Assembly (NCBI GenBank): GCA_964387935.1
Contig: CAYLZN010000044.1
Span: forward strand, 1 to 24,846
Source: CAYLZN01 sp964387935
Lineage (GTDB): Bacteria; Acidobacteriota; Vicinamibacteria; Vicinamibacterales; JAFNAJ01
Reading direction: 5' to 3'
Length of the DNA stretch: 24,846 nt
A program made the translations under genes and the position numbers. Positions 1 to 8,200 of the stretch are shown here, in pieces; positions within the stretch are counted from its first letter, which is position 1; each line of letters begins with the position of its first letter. The notes beneath the pieces were generated by a model. It searched no databases, was not told the DNA's origin, and saw nothing but the letters and a program-made list of their open reading frames with translations.

Positions 1-643
1 CGAACGAGCGCGTGTTGATGACCGGGTTGCGCGCGTTGTTGTTCACGTCGGCCACCGGCGCGAAGTTGACGTGCACGCCGAGCGCCCTGGCCTCGATGGC
101 CGTCGCTCGTCCCGCCTCGAAGGCGAGCCGTTCGTCACCGGACGCGCCGAAGGCCATGGCCCGCGGGAACGACGTCGTGCTCGCGATGCGCATTCCGGCA
201 CCCCACTCGAAGTCCGCGGAGTTGAGGAGGGGAATGGACGCCACCTGCTGCAGGCGGTTGGCCATCGACGCTGCCTCGAGCGGCTGCCCGAGAATGACGG
301 CGCCGTAGGTCGGGTTGAGCAGGACGCCGGGGGTGGCCTCGCTGCCACCAGCCACGTGGAACCCGCCCACGTGCAGCTCACGGGCCAGTCCCGCGGCCCG
401 CTCGAACGCTTCGCTCTCCGAGCTCGTGAACGTCGAGTCGAACGACGGCACGAGCAACTGGCCGACCTTCTGGTCGAGCGTCATCGCCTTGAAGGTCCGC
501 TCCACCCAGCGGGCGGCCTCCCGATCCGCTGACGGTGGCCCTCCCTTCTGGGCCAGGGCGCTGCCAGTGAGGCCGATTCCGGTGAGCAGCGCGAGCGCGG
601 TTACGCTGGAGGGGAGGAGCCTGGGCCGACACGGGAAGCGCAT
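1..643 (-). CDS. Secreted glycoside hydrolase family 3 protein, N-terminal part (cut by window edge)
   Basis: The reading frame is open from the ATG at 643 to base 1, giving 214 residues; the rest lies outside the window. Residues 1-31 form a signal peptide (Arg-rich start, hydrophobic stretch about 14-26, cleavage near SALA-Q). The remainder matches the GH3 N-terminal barrel: MTLDQKVGQLLVP (54-66), and EARALGVHVNFAPVADVNNN (184-203) followed by NPVINTRSF, the typical GH3 'apvaDvn..prNPvi..RsfG' signature of NagZ-like and beta-glucosidase-like enzymes. It would cleave beta-linked sugars outside the cytoplasm. The catalytic Asp comes later in the family, so activity and specificity cannot be judged here. 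In related bacteria such a domain is sometimes fused to a beta-lactamase-like domain; that cannot be checked. It is divergent from moaB. Confidence 0.88.
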   Translation of the reverse strand, partial: MRFPCRPRLLPSSVTALALLTGIGLTGSALAQKGGPPSADREAARWVERTFKAMTLDQKVGQLLVPSFDSTFTSSESEAFERAAGLARELHVGGFHVAGGSEATPGVLLNPTYGAVILGQPLEAASMANRLQQVASIPLLNSADFEWGAGMRIASTTSFPRAMAFGASGDERLAFEAGRATAIEARALGVHVNFAPVADVNNNARNPVINTRSF

Positions 644-651
644 AGCCGGAG

Positions 652-657
652 ATCGTA
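652..657 (-). promoter_or_regulatory. Putative -10 box of the GH3 gene
   Basis: Reading the minus strand, TACGAT (4/6 to TATAAT) ends 8 bases before the ATG at 643. A weak -35-like TTGCCG lies at 679-674 with a 16-base spacer. No Shine-Dalgarno sequence fits between box and start, so the transcript would be leaderless or have a leader of 1-2 bases. Prediction from pattern only. Confidence 0.3.
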
Positions 658-712
658 GATCGGATTCGCGTTCCGGCAACCGGCGCGATCAACGGGCGGT
701 CGACTCGCGAAG

Positions 713-718
713 TAGAAT
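713..718 (+). promoter_or_regulatory. Putative -10 box of moaB
   Basis: TAGAAT (5/6 to TATAAT) ends 6 bases before the GTG start of moaB at 725. Transcription starting at the usual distance would begin on or beside the start codon, giving a leaderless mRNA. This agrees with the lack of a Shine-Dalgarno sequence. No convincing -35 hexamer is visible. Confidence 0.4.
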
Positions 719-724
719 TCCCGC

Positions 725-1228
725 GTGAGCCACCTCGAGCACCGGGCCACCGCGCCCGCCCGCGTCCGTTGCGCCGTCCTGACGATCAGCGACACGCGGA
801 CTGCAGCGACAGACACCAGCGGTGATGCGATCGTGAGTCTTCTCACCGATGCGGGCCACGACGTGGTCGCGCGTGGGCTGGTGCGCGACGAGCCAGACGC
901 GGTGCGGGCGTTCGTGGACGCGCAGCTCGCGTCGCCTGCGGTTCAGGTGATCGTCACCACCGGCGGCACCGGCATCTCCTCGCGCGATCGCACCTACGAC
1001 GCGCTCGTCGGCCGGCTCGACGTGCGCATCGACGGCTTCGGGGAGCTGTTCCGGGCCCTGAGCTTCCAGGAGATCGGCGCGGCCGCGATGCTCAGCCGCG
1101 CGTGCGCCGGCCTGGCCGGGCGCACGGTTCTCATCCTGCTGCCGGGCTCCGAGGCCGCGGTGCGCCTCGCCATGACCAGGCTGGTCCTGCCGGAGATCGG
1201 CCACCTCGTGGGCGAAGCGAGCCGATGA
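725..1228 (+). CDS. moaB: Molybdenum cofactor biosynthesis protein MoaB/Mog family
   Basis: A 167-residue protein of the MoaB/MogA family, which binds molybdopterin and in MogA-type members adenylylates it before metal insertion in the cytoplasm. Seen: TISDTRTAATDTSGD (20-34), the TTGGTG loop (78-83) followed by SSRDRTYDAL, the conserved helix FGELFRALSFQEIGAAAMLS (105-124), and LPGSEAA (139-145), corresponding to the family LPGsp.a loop. The length is right for the single-domain family. The start is GTG with no clear Shine-Dalgarno and a -10-like TAGAAT 6 bases upstream. Its stop overlaps the moeA start by 4 bases (ATGA), so the two genes are co-transcribed and probably translationally coupled. 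MoaB and MogA cannot be separated confidently by eye; MoaB is preferred because of length and linkage. Confidence 0.9.
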   Translation: MSHLEHRATAPARVRCAVLTISDTRTAATDTSGDAIVSLLTDAGHDVVARGLVRDEPDAVRAFVDAQLASPAVQVIVTTGGTGISSRDRTYDALVGRLDVRIDGFGELFRALSFQEIGAAAMLSRACAGLAGRTVLILLPGSEAAVRLAMTRLVLPEIGHLVGEASR

Positions 1229-2445
1229 TGCGACCGTTCCGATCGGTCATTCCCCTGGACGAGGCGCTGCGACTCCTGCTGGACGCGGCGCGACCCGTGG
1301 ACCGCGTCGAGGCGCTTCCGCTCGAGCAGGCCGCCGGGCGGGTGCTCACCGCCGCCGCAGTGGCGACCCGCGACGTGCCCCCGTTCGACCGGTCGGCGAT
1401 GGATGGCTACGCCGTGCGCGCCGACGACACGCGCGGCGCGACCGCCAACGCCCCGGTGACGCTCGCCGCGGTCTCCACCATCTTCGCCGGCGAAGCGCCG
1501 GTCGAGGCGGTTGGACCCCACCAGTGCACCTCGATCGCGACCGGTGCGCCCCTCCCACCCGGCGCCAACGCCGTCGTCATGGTCGAACACACGGCGCCAG
1601 GTGAGGGATCGACGATTCGGGTGTTCGGCGAGGTCGCGCCCGGGCAGAACGTGGGGCGCCGTGGAACGGACATCGCTTCGGGAAAGATCGTCGTGCCGGC
1701 TGGCGCGGTCCTGTCGCCCGCTCGGCTCGGGGCCCTTGCGGCGCTCGGGCTTCCGCAGGTCGAGGTCTTCGCCCGGCCGCTGGTCTACCTCGCCTCGACC
1801 GGCAATGAACTCGTGCCGCCGGGGCAGCCGCTCGGGCTCGCACAGATCTACGAGGTCAACCGCTTCACGCTGGCGCCCGTGGTCGAGGCGCATGGTGGCC
1901 GCGTGCTGGTCGGACCGGTGGCGCTCGACACCCTCGAGTCCCTCTCAGCGGCTTTGGATCGCGCCGAGACCGAAGGCGCGGATCTGATCGTCCTCTCGGG
2001 GGGCAGTTCCGTCGGCGATCGTGACCTGCTGATCGACATCGTCCGGGAACGCGGAGAGGTGCTGTTTCACGGCATCGCGGTCAAGCCTGGCAAGCCGACG
2101 CTGCTGGCGCGGGTCGGCTCACGGCTCCTGCTCGGCATGCCGGGCAACCCGACATCCTGCCTGTCGAACGCCTATATCCTGCTGATCCCGCTGCTGCGGC
2201 GCCTGGCGCGACTGCCGGCCTGGACACCGCGGCGCAGCCGCGTGCCGCTCGCGAGCGCCGTGCGAAACACGTCCGGGCGCCACACGTTCTTCACGGTGCG
2301 TCTCGAGCACGGCCAGGCCGTGCCCGCGTTCAAAGGCTCGGGCGACATCACGAGCCTGGCCCACGCGGACGGGTACATCGAGATTCCCGCGGAGGTCACG
2401 CAGCTCGCGGCCGGGACGCTGGTGGACGTCACGGAACTGGCCTGA
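1225..2445 (+). CDS. moeA: Molybdopterin molybdenumtransferase MoeA
   Basis: A 406-residue cytoplasmic enzyme that inserts molybdate into adenylylated molybdopterin. Domains in order: N-terminal MoeA region with the signature DVPPFDRSAMDGYAV (50-64), SIATGAPLPPGANAVVMVEH (103-122), and GQNVGRRGTDI (140-150); the MPT-binding MoaB-like domain about 185-330 with STGNELV (191-197), the SGGSSVGDRD loop (258-267) and GMPGNPTSC (304-312); and the C-terminal beta domain about 338-406. Length and motifs are complete. The start is one of two tandem ATG codons (1225 and 1228); 1225 gives the ATGA overlap with moaB. No other cofactor genes (moaA, moaC, moaE, mobA) and no molybdate transporter are in this window. 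The gene converges on the SRPBCC gene, only 14 bases away. Confidence 0.96.
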   Translation: MMRPFRSVIPLDEALRLLLDAARPVDRVEALPLEQAAGRVLTAAAVATRDVPPFDRSAMDGYAVRADDTRGATANAPVTLAAVSTIFAGEAPVEAVGPHQCTSIATGAPLPPGANAVVMVEHTAPGEGSTIRVFGEVAPGQNVGRRGTDIASGKIVVPAGAVLSPARLGALAALGLPQVEVFARPLVYLASTGNELVPPGQPLGLAQIYEVNRFTLAPVVEAHGGRVLVGPVALDTLESLSAALDRAETEGADLIVLSGGSSVGDRDLLIDIVRERGEVLFHGIAVKPGKPTLLARVGSRLLLGMPGNPTSCLSNAYILLIPLLRRLARLPAWTPRRSRVPLASAVRNTSGRHTFFTVRLEHGQAVPAFKGSGDITSLAHADGYIEIPAEVTQLAAGTLVDVTELA

Positions 2446-2459
2446 CGCCGAAGCCAGCC

Positions 2460-2957
2460 TCAGGAGGACAACCCGCGCGCGGGAGTGCGATCACCCTCGC
2501 ACAACGCTTTCAGCCGCTGCAGGGCCTTGGGGTACGTGTCGCGCATGTACTGCTCGTACTCCGGCGTCACCTCCACGTCGACGCGCAACTCCGTACCTTC
2601 GGGGGTGTCCGAGAAGGTGTAGTTCTCGTAGGCCGGAGCCCACCTCAGGACCTTCTCGCTCGTGAAGTCCTCGACTCCACCGGAGATCTCACCCAGGTGT
2701 CGAATCGAAACGTACTCGTGGAGGCGGTTCTCGGCGACGACGGCGGACATGCCGTCGCCGTTGGGCGCCAGGAACTGGATCTTCTCGCCCTGGGCCCAGG
2801 AGCCCACGTAGTGCGAGCCCCCGCAGAAGGCGGACGTCCAGTCCTCGTAGGTCGCCGGTTTGAGCATGGTATCCCAGACCCGGCTGCGAGGCGCCCGGAC
2901 GACTACAACAAAACCCAGTGATTTCTTCATGTGGGTGGTGTTGGCGATGTCGGCCAT
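2460..2957 (-). CDS. SRPBCC (START/AHSA1-like) domain protein
   Basis: A 165-residue protein with no signal peptide or membrane segment. Seen: a first strand with the typical entry FVVVVRAPRSRVWDTMLKPA (16-35), then YEDWTSAF, GEKIQFLAPNGDG (58-70), strand VSIRHLGE (83-90), YTFSDTPEGTELRVDVEVT (113-131) and a long C-terminal helix PEYEQYMRDTYPKALQRLKAL (132-152). This is the helix-grip order of the SRPBCC superfamily, closest to AHSA1/polyketide-cyclase-like members that bind hydrophobic ligands. No catalytic residues can be named and no substrate is implied by neighbours. The start at 2957 has no strong Shine-Dalgarno; an in-frame ATG at 2930 (residue 10, MKKSLGF) is a realistic alternative that still covers the whole fold. 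Confidence 0.82.
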   Translation of the reverse strand: MADIANTTHMKKSLGFVVVVRAPRSRVWDTMLKPATYEDWTSAFCGGSHYVGSWAQGEKIQFLAPNGDGMSAVVAENRLHEYVSIRHLGEISGGVEDFTSEKVLRWAPAYENYTFSDTPEGTELRVDVEVTPEYEQYMRDTYPKALQRLKALCEGDRTPARGLSS

Positions 2958-3035
2958 GGGGAGTGTCTCAGGGAGGATGGGTTGAAACGGCGACGCGATC
3001 GCAGGCCACGGCAGGCCAGACGAGTCGGGGCGAGC

Positions 3036-3590
3036 CTACTTCTTGGGTGGATACTTGGCGATCGCCTTCTTGACCATGTCGTCGAGTTTCTCCGACAGCT
3101 TGGCGGGGTCGGACTCATCTTCAGTGGCGATCCCGCGCCAGACCAGAGAACGACTCGTCGGGTCCCGCAGGTCGATGACCAGCGTGCCCTCGGCGTACGG
3201 CACGCGGGCCACTCGCGTGCCGAGCCCCCGCCAACCCGCGGGGTACGTCTCGGTGGCCACCCGGCGTGACGCCCCGAAGATGTAGAAGACGGCCAGGTCC
3301 GGGCGCCCGGCCGCCTTGGTCAGCCCCCTGCTGATCAAGGCACGCTCGATCTCCGCCTCCACACGTTTCTTCGTCAACTCGCTGTTGAGCGCCGGGTTCC
3401 TGCCGTTCAGCTGACCGTCGCGGACGGCGAAGGTCTTGAACCTGTTGAAGTCAGCGGTCTCATCGAACTCGACGGTGATCTTCTGTGCGAGGGCATCTGA
3501 GGTGAGGAGGACGCTCGACGCGAGGACGAGAAGCCCGCACCGGACGCGGCTGTCGCGGCAACGCTGAACCAGGGGGAGGCAACGTTTCAC
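3036..3590 (-). CDS. Exported DUF4136 domain protein
   Basis: A 184-residue protein. Residues 1-36 are a signal peptide (basic start, hydrophobic core GLLVLASSVLL 19-29, cleavage after SDALA). No lipobox Cys is present, although many DUF4136 members are lipoproteins. The mature part carries the DUF4136 pattern: FDETADFNRFKTFAV near 42-56, KKRVEAEIERALISRGL (74-90), PDLAVFYIF, EGTLVIDLRDPTSRSLVWRG and KLSEKLDDMVKKAIAKYPPK at the C-terminus. The family is periplasmic or outer-membrane associated with no known enzymatic role. The GTG start at 3590 is supported by GGAGA six bases upstream. A good promoter lies at 3660-3688. The gene points the same way as its SRPBCC and VOC neighbours but is 78 and 148 bases away, so an operon is not certain. 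Confidence 0.87.
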   Translation of the reverse strand: MKRCLPLVQRCRDSRVRCGLLVLASSVLLTSDALAQKITVEFDETADFNRFKTFAVRDGQLNGRNPALNSELTKKRVEAEIERALISRGLTKAAGRPDLAVFYIFGASRRVATETYPAGWRGLGTRVARVPYAEGTLVIDLRDPTSRSLVWRGIATEDESDPAKLSEKLDDMVKKAIAKYPPKK

Positions 3591-3659
3591 GTTCGTCTCC
3601 GTGGGTGCGGCGTACGCACCGAGGGGCCCGGGCCTTCAGTTTCTTTGACGCGTGGCGCT

Positions 3660-3688
3660 ATTCTCTGCGGGTCGCAGGGATCGGTCAA
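3660..3688 (-). promoter_or_regulatory. Predicted sigma-70-type promoter of the DUF4136 gene
   Basis: On the minus strand a -35-like TTGACC (3688-3683, 5/6 to TTGACA) is followed after exactly 17 bases by GAGAAT (3665-3660, 4/6 to TATAAT). The predicted start lies near 3653, leaving a leader of about 60 bases before the GTG at 3590. This is the best-spaced promoter in the window. Confidence 0.45.
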
Positions 3689-3738
3689 GTGGGCGACCAA
3701 CAGGCGTGCTCCCATGGTCCGCCGGGGTCGCCCGGCCA

Positions 3739-4143
3739 TCAGGTGCCCTTGTTCTTCTCGTCCCAGGTTCTCGGCTCCCACAATTCCACCTTGTTTCCGT
3801 CCGGGTCCAAGACCCAGGCGAACTTCCCGTTCTCGTGCGACTCCGGGCCCTTGACGACCTCGACGCCCCCCTCGCGGAGCTGCGCGAGCAACGCGCCGAG
3901 GTCATCGACCCGGTAGTTGATCATGAATGCTGAGCCGCTGGGAGCGAACCACTGGCTGTCGTTGGCAGCGACGTGCCAGACGGTGAGCCCCCTGTCCTCC
4001 GCTCGATCCTCAGGCCACCTCAGCACGGCACCGCCGAAGTCTTCCAAAGGCATGCCCAAATGCTTTTGATACCAGGCGGCCAGGGCGGCCGGATCGCTCT
4101 TGCACTTGAAAAACACACCGCCGATTCCGGTCACTTTCGCCAT
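3739..4143 (-). CDS. VOC (glyoxalase/bleomycin resistance) fold protein
   Basis: A 134-residue cytoplasmic protein of the vicinal oxygen chelate superfamily. Two beta-alpha-beta-beta-beta modules are visible. The first runs from GIGGVFFKCKSDPAALAAWY (6-25) through HLGMPLEDFGGAVLRW to LTVWHVAAN. The second runs from AFMINYRVDDLGALLAQLRE (72-91) through GVEVVKGPESHENGKFAWV to LDPDGNKVELWEP (112-124), the standard VOC ending with Glu120 as a possible metal ligand. The usual His at the start of strand 1 is missing (FFKCK), so a full glyoxalase I metal site is doubtful. The start at 4143 is preferred over an upstream ATG at 4197 because GGAGGG lies about 9 bases before it and the domain begins directly afterwards. 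Function is unassigned. Confidence 0.87.
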   Translation of the reverse strand: MAKVTGIGGVFFKCKSDPAALAAWYQKHLGMPLEDFGGAVLRWPEDRAEDRGLTVWHVAANDSQWFAPSGSAFMINYRVDDLGALLAQLREGGVEVVKGPESHENGKFAWVLDPDGNKVELWEPRTWDEKNKGT

Positions 4144-4223
4144 CGCTCTTGCCCTCCGACCCGTGGATATCAGCCGACCGTCATGGCCGACGCTCACGAC
4201 GAGGTTACACTCGATCGCACAGA

Positions 4224-5252
4224 ATGGCTGGCGACCGGCAGCGCGAGGGCGAACTCGCGGTCATCGACGCGCATGTGGCGGCGGATTCGTGGGGGACCGC
4301 CGCGGCACTGGTCGCTCGACTGGCCGTCTCGGGCGCCCTGGTCGCGTATCTGTCGGCGGCGGGGTCCCGCCCGGCTGGCGCGCAGGAACAGCCGCTGCCC
4401 GTCCCACGTCCCCGTGCGCAGAACCCGTCCCCGATGGTCGAGCACACGCGGGCGCACGAGCGGCTGCCGGCCGACGCGCCGCCGGGCCGTCGATTCAGCG
4501 TCGAGACCGGGCTCGCGCGCGCGGTCGACGTCTTCCTGCCTGAGGGAGTCTCCCCCCTCGAGCGCCTGCGCCTGCTCGTCCACTTTCATGGCGCGGGCCC
4601 CGTGGTCATGCACGCAGCCGCGCGTTCGAAGATGCCCACGCTGGCGGTGGTGGTGCACCTCGGTGCGGGCTCGAGCGTGTACGAGCAGCCGTTCCGGGAC
4701 TCCGAGACCTGGGACCGCCTGCTCGGTGCCGTGCGCGCCGCGTTCACCCAGCAGTTCGGCGCGACCCCCACCATCGCACGCATCGATGTGAGCGCGTTCA
4801 GCGCGGGCTACGGCGCGGTCCGGGCGCTCGCGCGTGTCGAGCGCCCCCGCGCGCGCTTCGACGGCGTTCTCCTCCTCGACGGCTTGCACGCCGACTATCT
4901 CCCCGACGGCCGGGTGCTCGCGGAGGGTGGCGCGCTCGACGCCGAGGACCTCGCGCCGTTCGTGGGCCTGGCGCGAAGGGCCGTCACCAGCGAGTTGACC
5001 CTCGTCGTGACGCACTCGGAGATCTTCCCGGGAACGTTTGCAAGCACCACCGAAACGATCGACCACCTGCTCGCGGCACTCGGACTCGCGCGGCGGCCGG
5101 TGCTGACCTGGGGCCCGGTCGGCATGCAGCAGCTCAGCGAGGCCGGGGCGGGCCGGTTTCGCGTGCTCGGATTCGCCGGCAACACCGCGCCAGACCACGT
5201 CGATCACCTGCACGGTCTTCCCACGTTTCTCGACCTGCTGTCGGCACGCTGA
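4224..5252 (+). CDS. Secreted alpha/beta-hydrolase-like protein, function unknown
   Basis: A 342-residue protein from the ATG at 4224; longer frames starting at 4149 add a low-quality N-terminus that overlaps the upstream divergent region. A hydrophobic stretch at about 26-46 after a polar N-terminus, followed by AGAQEQ, suggests a signal peptide or anchor, then a Pro-rich linker (57-70). The hydrolase-like core has RLRLLVHFHGAG (115-125; HG oxyanion-type strand), a nucleophile-elbow-like DVSAFSAGYGAVRAL (188-202) with Ser193 in AxSxG rather than GxSxG, LLLDGLHADY (216-225), a strand LTLVVTHS (258-265), and His325/His328 in PDHVDHLHG as candidate base. Fold and triad are inferred. No close family is recognised and neighbours give no substrate. 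It converges on the permease/peptidase gene 17 bases away. Confidence 0.75.
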   Translation: MAGDRQREGELAVIDAHVAADSWGTAAALVARLAVSGALVAYLSAAGSRPAGAQEQPLPVPRPRAQNPSPMVEHTRAHERLPADAPPGRRFSVETGLARAVDVFLPEGVSPLERLRLLVHFHGAGPVVMHAAARSKMPTLAVVVHLGAGSSVYEQPFRDSETWDRLLGAVRAAFTQQFGATPTIARIDVSAFSAGYGAVRALARVERPRARFDGVLLLDGLHADYLPDGRVLAEGGALDAEDLAPFVGLARRAVTSELTLVVTHSEIFPGTFASTTETIDHLLAALGLARRPVLTWGPVGMQQLSEAGAGRFRVLGFAGNTAPDHVDHLHGLPTFLDLLSAR

Positions 5253-5269
5253 CGATCGGCGCAGCGCCC

Positions 5270-8200
5270 TCAAGGCGCCCCCTGGGCGGCGACGTCGCGG
5301 CGGTTGTTGCCGCGGTCGCGGTCGATCACCCGCCGTGCCGGATCGACGACGACGACCGCGGGTTCTGCGTCGAGCGTGATCGTCCTCATGGCGGCGCCCC
5401 CGTCGAGCCGCACGGCCTCACGCCAGACGGTCGCGCCACGCGCGTCCACGACAGCCACGTCCACCTCGTCGTCTCCTGGAGCGACACTCGGGCCGTCGTG
5501 CCGTTCTCCGCTCACGTGCAGGCGCAGCGTGGTTCGGGCCCCTTGCCGCGCGACCACGCGGGCAGAGTCCACCCGAAGGTCCCAGGTCACTCGGGCGTCG
5601 AACCACTCGCTCACGGCGGCGCGGTCTGTCGCCGTCGGGGCCTCTGCGAGCAGCCGTTCGCGGAGGTCGAGGACGGAAGCCGTGCGCAAAGGCCCGCCGC
5701 GCTCGGCGAGCAGGTGGCGCAGCGCCCTGTCCACGCGCTCGCTCCCGAGGCGCTCCCGCAACGAGTGCATCATCAACGCCCCCTTCCCGTAGTACAGGTA
5801 GGCGTCGTCGGTCAGCCGCGTCATGGGCTCCTCGTCCTCGCCCTCGTTCGCCCGGCCGGCGAGGTAGCGGTCCTCATCGAAGGCGAGCAAGGGCCCGATC
5901 GCCCCTTCGCCGCGCGCAGCCGCCACGACCTGTTGCTCCGCGTCCTTCGCGAGCGTCTCGACCAGGACCAGCGATCCCTCCGCCATCTCCGGGTCGAGCT
6001 GGTGGCCCCACCATTGATGCGCCACTTCGTGCGCGACGCGCCGGAGCACGAGGTCCACCGGGCCTTCCTCCCCGTCGGCGAGGAAGCCGCGATGCTCCGG
6101 GAAGAGGATCAGCCCGCGCGTGGCGAACGCCCCGAACCCGGCCCAGCGCGGCACCTCGGCGATCCGAAGCACCGGGTCGGCATAGGCGCCGAAGCGTGAC
6201 CCGAGCACTGCCAGCGAGGCACGCACGGCCTCGGCGACGCGCGGCACGTTCACGGCATGCTGCCGGCCGTGCCACACCTCGATCGTCACGCCCGCGTGTT
6301 CTGCACGCGCCACGTCGTAGCGCCCGGACACGATCACGAAACCAGGTGTCACCGGACCGCTGGTCACGTAGTGGAACCAGCGGCGGCCCTCGCGCTCCCA
6401 GGACGCCGTGAGCCGCCCGGGGCCGAGCGCCGTCTGATCCGGCACGGTACCGATCGTGAGATCGAGGTCGATCCACGCATCGCTCACCCGCTCGCTTCCG
6501 ATGGCAGACGCGGGTGTTCGTCGCGACGGCGGGCTGGTCAGGCCGTGCCGGGCGCGCACGTACGGCTCGTCGAGCTCGAGACCCGGCTGGTAGCCGAACG
6601 ACGGGAGCAGATCGTCGCTTGCGAGCAGCGTGCCGTTCCCGGTGACGTCGTGACGGGGCGGTCCCGCCCGGATCCCACCGCGGTCGATCGCGAGTGCCCA
6701 CTGCATCGCGCGCGCCTCACCCGGTGCGAGCGGTTCGTCGAGGCCCACCACGGTCATCGCGAACTCGGGGTCCGCGCGCACCACCCGCCCGCCCTCGATC
6801 ACCAGTCGGCGCACATCCGCGTCGCGCGGCGCCGCCACCCAGAGCGTGTCGATCGTGTCTGCGGAGCGATTCTCGATGACGAGCGTCGCCTCGATACTCG
6901 CCCGTCGCGCCTCGGGCACGAGGCGCACGAGGCCGTTCACCCGGGTCACGGAGGGTTGCGGACGCCCGGCCAGCTCGCGGTAGCGTTGCTCGTAGGCCGC
7001 GCTCCAGGCGCGCCGTTCCTCGGTGGTCGGCGTGCCATCGTGCCGCGCCAGCGCGAACGCGAGGGCCACGCCCACGGCGCAGGTCACGATGGCAGCGACG
7101 AGCGCAAGGCGACGGCCCCCGTGCCCGAGCGCTCCTCCCATGCCCCGCAGCCGCCGGGCCAGCGTGATGTCGTGACCTCGGCGCCAGAGTCGGCGCGCCC
7201 CGACCAGCAGGAGGCAGGCGACGCTGCCCCACCACGCCGCGAAGGCCGCGAAGGACCAGGCGACGCCGCCGAAGCCGTCGAGCTCCGAATAACCGACCTG
7301 CGGAAAGGCCGCGAAGCGCAGCATCGGGTGTTCGAGCCCGATGGCCTGGCCACGCATCGCGACGGCCGCCAGCAGGAGGGCGGCCAGTGTGCCGAGCCAG
7401 CGGTTCGGAAGCAGGACCTGCAGGACGAACGCGCCCACGGCGAAGATCGCGAGCGGAACGCCTGCGAACCACAGAAGCGCCAGGTGCACGCCGGGCCGCA
7501 CATCGGCGTAGCCATACGCGATCTGGAAGGCGATTCCCACGACGATTGCCGCCAGGCTCAGGACAAGTGGCACCGCCAGCAGGGCCAGGAGCCGTCCGGC
7601 CATGCGCGCCCCGTTCCCGGCGGGCGTCGCGTCTGCGAGATGGTGGAACCCACGCACACGGTCGCGCCAGACGATTTCGGCCGCGTAGTAGGCAACCACC
7701 AGGGTGCCGAGCAGCGTGAGCGGCAGGGCGATGCGGTCGAAGAGGAGCTGGGTACTGGGCAACTGGCGCGATCCGTACTCGCCGCTGCTCAGTTCGGCGG
7801 TCACCTCCATGACGATGGTGAAGATCCACAGGGCGATGAGCGCGGCAAACGGCCAGCTCCTCACGACGGCCACGCACTCGAGCCGCGCGATCGCGCCGAC
7901 GGTCCGAAGCACCCCTGGGTCGGGTCCGCGAGGCACGGTCGCCGGGGCCGGCGCTGGATCGACGTCAGCGTCCACGGCGCTCCGCCGGACCTTTCGCGCC
8001 CCGACGACGGTCAAGGTCGTCCCTCGGTAGGCGACGGCGAGAATCGCGGCGCTGGCGCCCAGCATGAGCAGGCGATTCGCGAGAAGGTGCCCGCCGAGGG
8101 GAAGGAGCCGGGTCTCTCGCTCGTGCGGTGACCAGTAGCGTGTCGTCTCGAAGAAGGCCGACAGACCGAACGGGTCGAGGAGCGCCGCACGTGCCAGGCC

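Noticed and set aside
1102..1224. Upstream extension of the moeA frame into moaB
   Set aside because: MoeA homology starts at the tandem ATG at 1225/1228. The extension overlaps the conserved end of MoaB.
5253..5285. GGCGC / GCGCC inverted repeat between convergent genes as a terminator
   Set aside because: The stem is only about five pairs with a 12-base loop, and no T-run follows on either strand, so an intrinsic terminator cannot be supported.
6257..8131. Long open frame on the plus strand opposite the ABC permease/M1 gene
   Set aside because: It is rich in Arg, His, Gln and Pro, has no recognisable domain, and mirrors a strongly supported gene. It is an antisense artefact of high GC content.
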